This document shows positions 53,358 to 61,535 of a DNA stretch of 64,000 bases, piece by piece. Source of the DNA: Afipia sp. OHSU_II-C1 (lineage in GTDB: Bacteria; Pseudomonadota; Alphaproteobacteria; Rhizobiales; Xanthobacteraceae); contig NZ_APJI01000004.1 of the NCBI RefSeq assembly GCF_000497575.1, forward strand, positions 310,001 through 374,000. The letters are read 5' to 3'. Every line of letters begins with the position of its first letter. The stretch's first letter is position 1. Both the position numbers and the translations under genes were made by a program. The notes beneath the pieces are model-generated. The model saw only the letters and a list, made by a program, of their open reading frames with translations, ran no database searches and was not told the DNA's origin.

Positions 53358-54020
53358 TCAGTGCGACGACAGCCCGGGTGCGCCGGTTTCCGGCTGGATC
53401 TCAGCCGCCATCATGCCCTTGGAACCAGGCCCGAACCTGACCAGCACATACTGGCCGGGGCGCAGTTCGGTCATCCCGTAGCGGCGCAGCGTTTCCATAT
53501 GCACGAAGATATCCGGCGTGCCTTCGCCGCAGGTCAGGAAGCCGAAACCGCGAAGCCGGTTGAACCATTTGACCTGCGCCCGCTCCAGCCCGCTGGTCGG
53601 AGTGACGCTGACGTGTGTCCGCGCTGGGAGCATCTGCGCGGGATGGATGGCGGTCGACTCGTCCATCGAGACGATGCGGAAGGCCTGATAGCCCTTCTGA
53701 CGCTGTACGCATTCGACGACAAGACGCGCGCCTTCATAGGCGGTCTGATAGCCGTCGCGGCGCAGGACGGTGACGTGCAGCAGCACGTCGGGCCAGCCGT
53801 TATCAGGAACGATGAAGCCGTAGCCCTTCGAGGCATCGAACCATTTGATGACGCCGGAAATCTCGACGAGGTTGACGGCTGCGCCATCCGCAGCCGCGAA
53901 GGAGTCGGCGGCGAAATTCCGCTCGGCTGAGGCAGCCAGCTCGCTGGGAGCAAACCTGTCGGGCCCCGTGCCGATCGGTTGACCGCCTGCCTTCTTGGAC
54001 TCAAATCCGTCCGAACCCAT
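53358..54020 (-). CDS. Cold-shock protein with two cold-shock domains
   Basis: 220 residues, with two RNA/DNA-binding OB folds. The first has GVIKWFDASKGYGFIVPDNG and DVLLHVTVLRRDG (about 55-120); the second has AQVKWFNRLRGFGFLTCGEG and DIFVHMETLRRYG (about 148-215). Each retains the RNP1 (KGYGFI / RGFGFL) and RNP2 (VLLHV / IFVHM) aromatic residues. A flexible 50-residue N-terminus rich in Ala/Ser precedes them. Tandem-domain proteins are usual in rhizobia. The 214 bases upstream are free of genes and may carry a regulated 5' leader. Confidence 0.93.
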   Translation of the reverse strand: MGSDGFESKKAGGQPIGTGPDRFAPSELAASAERNFAADSFAAADGAAVNLVEISGVIKWFDASKGYGFIVPDNGWPDVLLHVTVLRRDGYQTAYEGARLVVECVQRQKGYQAFRIVSMDESTAIHPAQMLPARTHVSVTPTSGLERAQVKWFNRLRGFGFLTCGEGTPDIFVHMETLRRYGMTELRPGQYVLVRFGPGSKGMMAAEIQPETGAPGLSSH

Positions 54021-54234
54021 GACCCCCGGACCTCAAACAAATCTTAGGTCAGTCAACGACATGACCAAGTACGTTATGCAAGGACGTTTCGCGTTACCCC
54101 ATCGTGACGAATCAAAATGAACCAAGGCGAATCCTTGATTTAACGATAACACTCCGGAACAGGGCTGGAAGACAAAAAAGAAATCAGCGGCGACCTATGA
54201 ACAGCCTTGAAGGATTACGAATCAATCAAACGGG

Positions 54235-54996
54235 TTAGTTGTTCACAAATGGTCCAAGGGTCTCGCCGATGTCGTGACGGATGACGAGGTCGGCGATGTC
54301 GTCCTGATCGGTCGGTTCGTTGTTGATGATCACGAGTTTTGCCCCGCAATTCCGGGCCATGAGTGGGAAACCGGCTGCGGGCCACACAACGAGCGATGAT
54401 CCGATCGCGAGGAACAGGTCGCAATGCTGCGCAAGTTCCGTCGCGCGTCGCATTTCATCTTCCGGCATCGACTGGCCGAACGAAATCGTCGCCGACTTCA
54501 CAGGCTCGCCGCAGGTGGTGCAGGACGGTGCAATGCCCGCTTCGTCAAAACGTTCCTTGACCCATGGAATCTCGAAGCGCTGCCCACATCCGATGCAACG
54601 CGCGTAGGTGGTATTGCCGTGCAGCTCGACGACATGCTCGGCGGAAAATCCCGATGCCTGATGCAAATTGTCGATGTTCTGGGTGACGATCGCAGGCACC
54701 TTTCCGGCCTTGTAGAGCGAAGCCAACGCCCGGTGCCCGCGGCTGGGCCGGGCCGCTGCGAAGCTCGGCTCCATCGCGAATCGGCGGCGCCAGGCCTCGT
54801 CCCTTGCGTCCTGGCTGGCAACGAACTCGCCGAACGGGATCGGGCGATTGCGTGTCCAAAGCCCGCCCGGCGAGCGGAAATCGGGAATGCCGCTTTCGGT
54901 GGAGATACCCGCGCCGGTGAACGGCACAATCGTCCGGGCTTCGGCGATCATGTCGCCGAGCATGTCGATTCCACTGCGAAGATCGGATGCAATCAT
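54235..54996 (-). CDS. Sirtuin-type NAD-dependent protein deacylase
   Basis: Sir2-family deacylase (253 aa), removing acyl groups from protein lysines with NAD. Motifs are PFTGAGISTESGIPDFRSP (about 25-43), TQNIDNLHQASG and the catalytic histidine in VVELHGNTTYARC. The zinc site has CIGCGQRF and CTTCGEPVK (four Cys), and GSSLVVWPAAGFP contacts NAD. The ATG at 54996 opens the conserved domain and lies after the terminator of the upstream gene; longer versions of the frame cross that terminator and gene antisense-like. The class (CobB versus SIRT5-like) is not settled. Confidence 0.93.
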   Translation of the reverse strand: MIASDLRSGIDMLGDMIAEARTIVPFTGAGISTESGIPDFRSPGGLWTRNRPIPFGEFVASQDARDEAWRRRFAMEPSFAAARPSRGHRALASLYKAGKVPAIVTQNIDNLHQASGFSAEHVVELHGNTTYARCIGCGQRFEIPWVKERFDEAGIAPSCTTCGEPVKSATISFGQSMPEDEMRRATELAQHCDLFLAIGSSLVVWPAAGFPLMARNCGAKLVIINNEPTDQDDIADLVIRHDIGETLGPFVNN

Positions 54997-55015
54997 CGTA
55001 TCAGTATAACCTAAC

Positions 55016-55040
55016 AAAAATGGGGGCGCGAAGCCCCCAT
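55016..55040 (-). terminator. Terminator of the H-NS-like gene
   Basis: ATGGGGGC and GCCCCCAT pair perfectly around GCGAA; the minus strand continues in TTTTTG. It lies 25 bases after the H-NS-like stop and just before the sirtuin start. Confidence 0.88.
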
Positions 55041-55064
55041 TCCTTTTCAAAACCATCGCGAAAT

Positions 55065-55334
55065 TCAGGCTGCCTTGTCCGCCTTCGGCGCCTGCGGCTT
55101 CGGTGCTTCCTGCGGCCTGGAAGCTTCCTGAGGCTTCAGGGCTTCCTTGATTTCCCGCATATCCTTTTTGGGCGCGCTGGCCTTGGCGGTCTTGCCCAGG
55201 GCAGCGAGCTTTTCCATCTCTGCAGCGAGTTCGCGCTGGCGCACCGCGATCTTGTCGGCGAGCTTTTCGCTCGCCTGATCGCGCAGCGCCGCCAGATCGT
55301 CGATCGACATCGAATCCAAATCTACCTTTTGCAT
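55065..55334 (-). CDS. H-NS-like N-terminal domain protein without DNA-binding end
   Basis: 89 residues. It begins MQKVDLDSMSIDDLAALRDQ, then a helical stretch (KLADKIAVRQRELAAEMEKLAAL), matching the oligomerisation half of alphaproteobacterial H-NS-family proteins. The expected C-terminal DNA-binding segment (the YRNP...W.GRG..P.W type) is absent; instead there is a Pro/Lys/Ala tail (KPQEASRPQEAPKPQAPK). GGGGAAG five bases before the ATG and a strong terminator show it is an intact expressed gene and not a remnant. It could modulate full-length H-NS proteins by mixed oligomers. Confidence 0.75.
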   Translation of the reverse strand: MQKVDLDSMSIDDLAALRDQASEKLADKIAVRQRELAAEMEKLAALGKTAKASAPKKDMREIKEALKPQEASRPQEAPKPQAPKADKAA

Positions 55335-55438
55335 GGTCTTCCCCGATTGATTGACTCACGGAGGTACCAAGAAGGTCTGCACCTCGCCAGATGACGCGGT
55401 TTCTTATCCACTGTCATACAGCAGCGAGGTGTCAGCAC

Positions 55439-55651
55439 TCAGCAGCCGGTAAATTTTGCAGATGGTTCTTCATGGCGATTGCGGAGAAATGTCAGACCGC
55501 ACACCGTCAGACGCTGCGGATCGGTCTCTCCGGCAGAAGAAAGCGTTTCAATATAGCTGTCGACGCTTTCGCGGGCTTCCTTCAGTTCTTCTTCGTCGAG
55601 GTTACGCATCATACCGAACGTATGGATAATCCGATCGACCACTTCTTCCAA
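55439..55651 (-). CDS. Small hypothetical protein with TTG start
   Basis: 70 residues, acidic and helical (EEVVDRIIHTFGMMRNLDEEELKEARESVDSYIETL), then PQRLTVCGLTFLRNRHEEP. The start is TTG at 55651, favoured because GGGAGG lies six bases upstream. No membrane segment. The family was not recognised, though the regular helical pattern and ribosome-binding site favour a real protein. Confidence 0.65.
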   Translation of the reverse strand: MEEVVDRIIHTFGMMRNLDEEELKEARESVDSYIETLSSAGETDPQRLTVCGLTFLRNRHEEPSAKFTGC

Positions 55652-55801
55652 GAACGCCTCCCTCTTCCGATCAATTCCGAGAGATAACGGCGACGCGGCA
55701 AAAAGGTTCCCGCAACAACACCTGCCCTCCAGCCCGTTTTGCTGCTATCTGATCGTCGCGATTTCAACGACTCTGGCGATGCCCGAAGAAGGATAGGAAA
55801 C

Positions 55802-56251
55802 ATGCGTTATCTGCACACCATGCTGCGCGTCCGCAATCTCGATGTCGCTCTCAAGTTCTACAGAGACGCGCTGGGCCTCAAGGAAGTCCGCCGGACGGAA
55901 AGCGAAAAAGGCCGATTTACGCTGGTCTTCCTGTGCGCGAGCGAAGACGAGAGCCTGCTGAAGCAGGTCAAGGGACGCGGCGCGCCGCTTGTCGAGCTGA
56001 CCTACAACTGGGACGAAGAGACCTACGGCGAGGATCGCTATTTCGGCCATCTCGCCTATGAGGTCGACGACATCTACGCGACCTGCGAGCGGCTGATGAA
56101 ACTCGGCATCACCATCAATCGTCCTCCGCGTGACGGTCAGATGGCCTTCATCCGCTCACCAGATCTGCATTCCATCGAACTCTTGCAGAAGGGCGACGCC
56201 CTCGCGCCAAAGGAGCCGTGGACTTCAATGCCGAATACCGGGCATTGGTAG
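55802..56251 (+). CDS. gloA: Lactoylglutathione lyase (glyoxalase I)
   Basis: 149-residue metalloenzyme that isomerises the methylglyoxal-glutathione adduct. It begins [24 protein letters not shown], with the metal-binding His in [34 protein letters not shown] brings the Glu and second His, and [11 protein letters not shown] the last Glu. The ATG at 55802 has AGAAGGATAGGA upstream. Somewhat longer than the 135-residue E. coli enzyme. Confidence 0.94.
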   Translation: MRYLHTMLRVRNLDVALKFYRDALGLKEVRRTESEKGRFTLVFLCASEDESLLKQVKGRGAPLVELTYNWDEETYGEDRYFGHLAYEVDDIYATCERLMKLGITINRPPRDGQMAFIRSPDLHSIELLQKGDALAPKEPWTSMPNTGHW

Positions 56252-56324
56252 GCCCTGGTTTATTTGCGGAACAAGAGCATCGCAATCACGTTCTCCATGA
56301 CATCGATTATGCATGGAGGAAAAA

Positions 56325-56405
56325 ATGGGACGCGGACTGTTGTTGTGGCTGCTGGGCGTGCCGATCCCTGTGATCATTCTGCTCTGGCTTTTCTTCGGCC
56401 GCTAA
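56325..56405 (+). CDS. 26-residue single-helix membrane protein
   Basis: Very short gene beginning MGRGLLLWLLGVPIPVIILL and ending in a phenylalanine-glycine-arginine tail at the TAA (56403-56405). Almost the whole chain is one hydrophobic helix with a central Pro-x-Pro kink and arginines at both ends. GGAGGA four bases from the ATG is an excellent ribosome-binding site, and a hairpin follows the stop. Small proteins of this type recur in rhizobia to my recollection. Function unknown; a membrane-complex subunit or stress peptide is conceivable. Confidence 0.7.
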   Translation: MGRGLLLWLLGVPIPVIILLWLFFGR

Positions 56406-56425
56406 AACTCGTTCGACTTCGACAG

Positions 56426-56451
56426 AAAGCCCCTGCGCAACGCAGGGCTTT
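56426..56451 (+). terminator. Hairpin after the 26-residue membrane protein gene
   Basis: AAAGCCCCTGCG and CGCAGGGCTTT form an 11-bp stem (one bulge) around a short loop. It lies 20 bases after the TAA; only a brief T-run is included in the stem end. Confidence 0.6.
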
Positions 56452-56485
56452 CACGTCACGGACTCTTTGGGTCCGCGCCTGCGGT

Positions 56486-56806
56486 TCAGGGCTTTCTGCA
56501 ATCGCCCGTCGCCTCGACAAGCTTGACGAGCTTGTTGCCCGCAGCTTTCAGAATACACATCTCGATTTGCTTGCCGGCAGGCACCGGCTTTGCGCAAATG
56601 ATCTGCGGGTTGTCGTCATAGACGGCCGTCGAGAATTTGCAGTTCGCCTGGCACGACGCGGTGTAGTTGAACGGGTTGGTCAGCGACACGCTGGCCGACT
56701 GCTCTCCCGGCAGGATCGTACAGGCGATCGGGACCGGCTCCGCATAGACCGCTGACGACGGACTCCCTGTCATAATCATCATAAACATCAGGATCTGTTT
56801 GCGCAT
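56486..56806 (-). CDS. Small exported cysteine-containing protein
   Basis: 106 residues with a signal peptide (KQILMFMMIMTGSPSSAVYA). The mature chain has five cysteines (IACTIL, TASCQANCKF, IICAKP, EMCIL, GDCRKP make six positions), suggesting disulfide bonds in the periplasm. The start at 56806 is the signal peptide methionine; the frame is open to 56992 over the divergent MarC start. Family not recognised. Confidence 0.7.
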   Translation of the reverse strand: MRKQILMFMMIMTGSPSSAVYAEPVPIACTILPGEQSASVSLTNPFNYTASCQANCKFSTAVYDDNPQIICAKPVPAGKQIEMCILKAAGNKLVKLVEATGDCRKP

Positions 56807-56975
56807 GACTCGACCGTTGTTGCTTCTCGCAAGACGGTAGCAAGGCCGGCTACCCGAGACGAGCATTTCATGAGCAATCCTGCCCGTCCGGTCCCCAGCC
56901 AAGCGACGTCTTGAGTTGCAAGAATCCGCGATCTCTGTTCGAAATCGCTGACCGGGTACTGTCAGGACGGGCATC

Positions 56976-57626
56976 TTGCAAAACGTCGTCAACGCATTCC
57001 TGCTGGTTTATGCCGCGCTTTTTCCGATCGTCAATCCCGTCGGCAGCGCTCCCCTGTTCCTGCGCATGACGCGCGGGCGGACCACGGCCGAACGCAGCCT
57101 CCTTGCGCTGAACGTCGCGCGAAACAGTTTCTTTCTTCTGCTCGGGTCGCTGTTCATAGGATCGCATGTTCTCGAGTTCTTCGGGATCACCCTGCCCGTG
57201 GTCCGTATCGCCGGCGGGCTGGTGGTGGCGGCGTTCGGCTGGCAGATGCTGCATGCGCCGGAAGATGCCGATCCGGATCGCGCAAAGGTCGACACGGGTC
57301 CCGCGATCGACGCATTCTATCCGCTGACCATGCCGCTGACGGTCGGCCCCGGATCGATCTCCGTTGCGGTCACGCTCGGGAGTCAGCGTCCAACACCGAC
57401 GGCGGATTTCACCCAACTGGCGATCCTCGGCGGCGCTGCGGTGGCGGGCCTTGCCGCCATCGCTCTCACGATCTTTGTTTGCTATCGCTTTGCCGATCGC
57501 ATCATCATGTTTCTGGGCACGCGCGGTACGAATGTCGTGATGCGGCTTTCAGCTTTCATCCTGCTCTGCATCGGCATCCAGATCATCTGGAATGGGGTGA
57601 GCGCGTTGCTCAGCAGGGTTGTCTGA
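56976..57626 (+). CDS. MarC family integral membrane protein
   Basis: 216-residue protein with six hydrophobic helices. It starts VVNAFLLVYAALFPIVNPVGSAPLFL, the MarC/NAAT family signature, and includes FGITLPVVRIAGGLVVAAFGWQML and PLTMPLTVGPGSISVAVTLG. The start is TTG at 56976 with AGGACGGG upstream; no suitable ATG is available in frame. The transport role of the family is unproven. Confidence 0.9.
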   Translation: MQNVVNAFLLVYAALFPIVNPVGSAPLFLRMTRGRTTAERSLLALNVARNSFFLLLGSLFIGSHVLEFFGITLPVVRIAGGLVVAAFGWQMLHAPEDADPDRAKVDTGPAIDAFYPLTMPLTVGPGSISVAVTLGSQRPTPTADFTQLAILGGAAVAGLAAIALTIFVCYRFADRIIMFLGTRGTNVVMRLSAFILLCIGIQIIWNGVSALLSRVV

Positions 57627-57832
57627 TCCGCCCGCCCAGCGCGTTCTTCGCGCGCTCACGCATTTGTGCAACGCAGCAAGCAGAAATCGCGCCCAAAGAC
57701 CAATTTCGCGAGAGATTTCAATTAAGCATGAGTTCCCTCCCTGCGAACGGTGCATTGAATATGACGGTAATTTTCGCTAGGTCTTAAGCGATGCAGGCCC
57801 TCGGATGGCCGCCACGCCAGGGTCTGTGATTG

Positions 57833-58702
57833 ATGCCTCGCCTTATTCACGGTCGTAAAACCGCTTCGACAATCGCGGCGATGGTCAGTGCGTTTGCACT
57901 TGGCCTATCTGCTCTCGCGCTCTCCTCCGCCGCATCTCATGCCGAACAGGCAACGGCTGGCGCCAGCGTGCCGGTCTCCGACGATCTCAACAGCGTCTTC
58001 AAGACACAGCCCTGCGTGCAATCCAAATCGCTCGCGCAGCTCGACGCGCCCATCGCCCGCCTGGCGAAAAAGCTTGATGCCCATGAGCCTGTGACCATTG
58101 TCGCCGTCGGCTCGTCATCGACCGGTGGCGCGGGCGCAAGTTCAGCCGCGTTTTCGTATCCGAGCCGCCTTGAGCGCGAACTGCGCCAGAGGTTTCCCGA
58201 GACACCAATCACCGTCATCAATCAGGGCGTCAACGGCGAGGACGCCGCCTCGATGATGGGGCGGATGGATGCGGTCCTCGCACCCAAGCCGGATCTTGTG
58301 ATCTGGCAACTCGGCACCAATACCGTTCTTCGTGACGGCAACATCCCCGAGACGGGCAATCTGCTGCAGGCCGGTATTACCCAGATCAAGAAAACCGGCG
58401 CAGATGTGCTGCTGATCGATCCGCAATTTGCGCCGCGCGTGAATGCAAAGCCCGCCGTCAGCGAGATGGTCGGACTTATCGCGTATGTCGCCAAGCAGAC
58501 GCACGTTCCGGTGTTCAGGCGTTTCGTGGCGATGCGCCACTGGCATGAAGATCAGGCCATTGCGTTCGACCGGTTCATTTCCGCCGACGGCCTGCATATG
58601 AACGATTGGGGCTATTCCTGCCTCGCCCGCCTGCTTGCCGAGAATATCACGGCCACGGTCGCGCGATCCCGCTCCGTCGCCGGTGTGCGGCCGTTTCTGT
58701 AA
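57833..58702 (+). CDS. Exported SGNH/GDSL-type hydrolase
   Basis: 289 residues. A signal peptide (STIAAMVSAFALGLSALALSSAASHA) is followed by the hydrolase domain. The nucleophile is in VAVGSSSTGGAGAS (Ser about residue 93), the oxyanion Gly in INQGVNGEDA, the Asn in IWQLGTNTVLRDG, and the catalytic Asp/His in SADGLHMNDWGYS (about 252). These are blocks I, II, III and V of the SGNH superfamily. The likely action is removal of acyl or acetyl groups from an envelope polymer; substrate unknown. A TTG at 57830 directly precedes the ATG. Confidence 0.9.
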   Translation: MPRLIHGRKTASTIAAMVSAFALGLSALALSSAASHAEQATAGASVPVSDDLNSVFKTQPCVQSKSLAQLDAPIARLAKKLDAHEPVTIVAVGSSSTGGAGASSAAFSYPSRLERELRQRFPETPITVINQGVNGEDAASMMGRMDAVLAPKPDLVIWQLGTNTVLRDGNIPETGNLLQAGITQIKKTGADVLLIDPQFAPRVNAKPAVSEMVGLIAYVAKQTHVPVFRRFVAMRHWHEDQAIAFDRFISADGLHMNDWGYSCLARLLAENITATVARSRSVAGVRPFL

Positions 58703-58777
58703 CGGCTGACCACCACCTCATAATTTTTCAAATGTGATAGTATCCGGTTTCCGGATGACGCATATCGCATGCAGCAA

Positions 58778-58797
58778 CTGAACCTTTCAAGGTTCAG
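58778..58797. promoter_or_regulatory. Perfect palindrome before the CDF exporter gene
   Basis: CTGAACCTTTCAAGGTTCAG has 9-bp arms around TC and ends 16 bases before the ATG at 58814. A shorter palindrome, ATCCGG-TTT-CCGGAT, is at 58742-58756. The long one resembles the dyads bound by MerR-type metal sensors; no regulator gene is adjacent in this window. Confidence 0.5.
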
Positions 58798-58813
58798 CCT
58801 GTATGAGAACCGC

Positions 58814-59788
58814 ATGACGCATTCGCACGATACCGCGCACGACCATGCTGATCATCAGCATCAGGGGCATGACCACGGACGTGGTCATGGGCATGGCGGG
58901 CACGTCCACGCACCCGCCAATTTCGGATCGGCCTTTGCGATCGGAATTACGCTCAACACGATCTTCATCGTCGTCGAAGCGATCTATGGCTACGCCAGCA
59001 ACTCGACGGCACTGATCGCCGACGCCGGACATAACCTGTCCGATGTACTGGGGCTGATCGTCGCCTGGATCGCGGTCATTCTCTCGAAGCGGCCGCCCTC
59101 AGAGCGTTACACTTACGGCCTGCGCGGGTCGTCGATCCTGGCGGCGCTGTTCAATGCCGTCTTCCTGCTGATCGCCGTCGGCGCAATCGGCTGGCAGGCC
59201 GTGTTGCGCCTGTTCAATCCCGAACCCGTGGCCGAGATGACCGTGATGATTGTCGCGGCCATCGGAATTGGCATCAACGGTTTCACCGCGCTGCTGTTCG
59301 CATCCGGACGCAAGAGCGACCTCAATATCCGGGGTGCCTATCTGCATATGGCCGCGGACGCCGCGGTATCGGCCGGCGTCGTCATCGCCGCGCTGATCAT
59401 CATGTTCACGGGCTGGGTGTGGCTGGATGCGGTCGTGAGCCTTTTGATCGTTGGGGTCATCGTCTGGGGCACATGGGGCCTTCTGCGCGACAGCACGGCG
59501 ATGTCGCTCGGCGCTGTCCCGTCAGGCATCGATCCGGTTGCGGTTCGTCAATACCTCGAACAGCGTCCGGGCGTGACCGAGGTTTGCGACCTCCACATCT
59601 GGCCGATGAGCACGACCGAGTCTGCATTGACCTGTCATCTGGTGATGCCCTCGGGGCATCCGGGCGATGCCTTTCTGGTTCAGGCCACGCTTCACCTGAA
59701 AGAGACCTTCGGGATCCAGCACACCACGATCCAGATTGTGACCAGCGCGGTCACGGCCTGCACGCTCGCGCCGGAAGGCGCCATTTAA
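58814..59788 (+). CDS. Cation diffusion facilitator (CzcD/ZitB-like metal exporter)
   Basis: 324-residue inner-membrane proton-coupled exporter of zinc-type divalent metals. The N-terminus is strikingly His/Asp/Gly rich (about 14 His in the first 36 residues). Six helices follow. The transport-site motifs are ADAGHNLSD (His about 73, Asp 77) and LHMAADAAVS (His about 177, Asp 181). The C-terminal cytoplasmic domain with TEVCDLHIWPMSTTESALTCHL is typical. The ATG at 58814 starts the His-rich tail; the frame is open to 58769 through the palindrome. It precedes the czc-like pump genes, so a metal-resistance block is likely. Confidence 0.93.
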   Translation: MTHSHDTAHDHADHQHQGHDHGRGHGHGGHVHAPANFGSAFAIGITLNTIFIVVEAIYGYASNSTALIADAGHNLSDVLGLIVAWIAVILSKRPPSERYTYGLRGSSILAALFNAVFLLIAVGAIGWQAVLRLFNPEPVAEMTVMIVAAIGIGINGFTALLFASGRKSDLNIRGAYLHMAADAAVSAGVVIAALIIMFTGWVWLDAVVSLLIVGVIVWGTWGLLRDSTAMSLGAVPSGIDPVAVRQYLEQRPGVTEVCDLHIWPMSTTESALTCHLVMPSGHPGDAFLVQATLHLKETFGIQHTTIQIVTSAVTACTLAPEGAI

Positions 59789-59829
59789 CCAGCCTTGAAA
59801 AGGCCCGACAGAGAATCTACTGATACGAC

Positions 59830-60204
59830 ATGACCAACGGTGCCAGCATCGACGCAGGATTCAGCAGCGGACAGCGGCGCCGTCTGTCCCTTGTTGTTGC
59901 GCTCGTATTGGGCCTGCTCGCGTCATTGTTTCATTGCACGGGCGAATTGAGCGCAGGTGACCTTGCGATTGCCGGTTCTAATGCAACCGTCCTCGCGATG
60001 GATTTCGACGGCACGACCCCGACCGATGGGCCGGACCACAAATTGCCCGCTCACTGCGGCCATTGCCTGAGCCATGTAACGGCGCAACCCGCCTTTGCCG
60101 TGCTGGTTCCGTCTGACATAGACCATCAGGCACCGCCTGCCGGCCAGGAACAAATGCTGGCGTCCCTCGCCGGCCTGCCCCTTTTCAAACCACCCCGCGC
60201 CTGA
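59830..60204 (+). CDS. Small membrane or exported protein with HCGHC motif
   Basis: 124 residues. One hydrophobic segment near the N-terminus (LSLVVALVLGLLASLFHCTG) could be a signal anchor. The rest is soluble and holds AHCGHCLSHV, a cluster of Cys and His fit for metal binding, in a way reminiscent of DUF2946 and CzcI-like proteins, though the family is not certain. Set between a CDF exporter and an RND metal pump, it may sense or buffer metal in the periplasm. Confidence 0.72.
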   Translation: MTNGASIDAGFSSGQRRRLSLVVALVLGLLASLFHCTGELSAGDLAIAGSNATVLAMDFDGTTPTDGPDHKLPAHCGHCLSHVTAQPAFAVLVPSDIDHQAPPAGQEQMLASLAGLPLFKPPRA

Positions 60205-60327
60205 GCACCAACGCGGCCACCAAGGCCCGTTCGGCATGACCGCAGCCTCATAGCTGCGCGACGGCCTGCTCACATCATTTCTCGGAAATGACGACGGCGC
60301 GCGTCGATCGTGCGCGGGAACATACCA

Positions 60328-61521
60328 ATGACCAGTCTGAAACTACTTGCTGCGGCAAGCGCGACATGCGTGATCGCGGCGCTTTGCCCGGCGCTGACCT
60401 ACGCACACGAGAAGCCGGAGAAACCGGCTGCTCAGGAACAGGCCGTCGAACACGACGATGCCGGTATAAAGCTCACCGAGCGTCAGGTCGCAGCGGGAAA
60501 CTTTGCTGTTCAGGAAGCGCGCAGCGGACTCCTGAGCAAGCGCATCGTCGTGCCGGGTGCGATCGTGCCGAGCGGCGACCGCATCGCCAAGGTCGCGGTC
60601 CGATTGCTCGGCACCGTCGCCGAGGTGCGCAAGCGGCTCGGTGACACCGTGCGCGAGGGCGATGTTCTCGCCATCATCGAAAGCCGGGAGGTGGCCGACG
60701 CCAAGAGCCAATACCTTGCGGCGCGCGTTGCCTTCGACCTTCAGGACACCCTGTTCACTCGCTCGAAGAGCCTGTTCGAGTCCAAGGTCAGCAGCGAAAA
60801 CGACTTCCTGCGCGCGAAGACCGCGTTTGAGGATGTCCGGATCAGGTGCGACGTTGCCCGCCAGAAGCTGTTCGCGCTGGGTCTGACCAGTGACCAGATC
60901 GCGGCGTTGCCCCAGCAGCCTGTCGAAAACCTCAGACTGCAGGAACTGCGCGCACCGATGAGCGGCCGGATCGCCGAACGCCGCGTCGACCTCGGATCTC
61001 TGGTCGGCCGTGAAGGCCAGGAAAGCGAACTGTTTGTGATCGTGGATTCGAGCGTGGTGTGGGCCGACCTTGCACTTGCATCCGCCGATCTTGCGGCAGT
61101 CAGCGAGGGCCAGAAAATCACCATCGGGATCGGCCCTGAGACTGATCCTTTGCCCGCGACCATCATGTTCGTGAGCCCGCTGCTCGACAAGGACACGCGT
61201 CTGGCGCGCGTGGTGGCGTCGGTCGATAACCCTGCGCACGTCCTGCGGCCGGGGATGTTTGTGACCGCGGAAATTCCGTTCCAGCAGGTGAAGGCCGACG
61301 TGGTGGTGCCGAAAACCGCTGTCCAGAGCGTGGACGGCCAGAGCGCCGTGTTTGTCCGCACATCAACCGGCTTCGAGCCACGCAAGATCGTCACAGGGCG
61401 GGAAGACAGCCGGTCGTTCGAAGTGACGTCCGGCCTCGCCGCCGGAGACCCCATCGCCACCTCCAACACCTTCGTCCTGAAGGCCGATCTCGGCCGCGGC
61501 GAAGCTTCGCACGCGCATTAG
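60328..61521 (+). CDS. Heavy-metal RND pump membrane-fusion protein (CzcB-like)
   Basis: 397-residue periplasmic adaptor. A signal peptide (KLLAAASATCVIAALCPALTYA) is followed by a His/Glu-containing linker (HEKPEKP; VEHDDAG) and then the barrel and lipoyl halves (KVAVRLLGTVAEVRKRLGDTVREGDVLAII). LRAPMSGRIAERRVDLGSLV and VVVPKTAVQSVDGQSAVFV complete the CzcB/CusB pattern. The chain ends EASHAH. The ATG at 60328 fits the signal peptide; an in-frame GTG lies 18 bases upstream. It is 14 bases before the czcA-like gene. No outer-membrane subunit gene is seen nearby. Confidence 0.92.
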   Translation: MTSLKLLAAASATCVIAALCPALTYAHEKPEKPAAQEQAVEHDDAGIKLTERQVAAGNFAVQEARSGLLSKRIVVPGAIVPSGDRIAKVAVRLLGTVAEVRKRLGDTVREGDVLAIIESREVADAKSQYLAARVAFDLQDTLFTRSKSLFESKVSSENDFLRAKTAFEDVRIRCDVARQKLFALGLTSDQIAALPQQPVENLRLQELRAPMSGRIAERRVDLGSLVGREGQESELFVIVDSSVVWADLALASADLAAVSEGQKITIGIGPETDPLPATIMFVSPLLDKDTRLARVVASVDNPAHVLRPGMFVTAEIPFQQVKADVVVPKTAVQSVDGQSAVFVRTSTGFEPRKIVTGREDSRSFEVTSGLAAGDPIATSNTFVLKADLGRGEASHAH

Positions 61522-61535
61522 GCCGGACCGCACAC

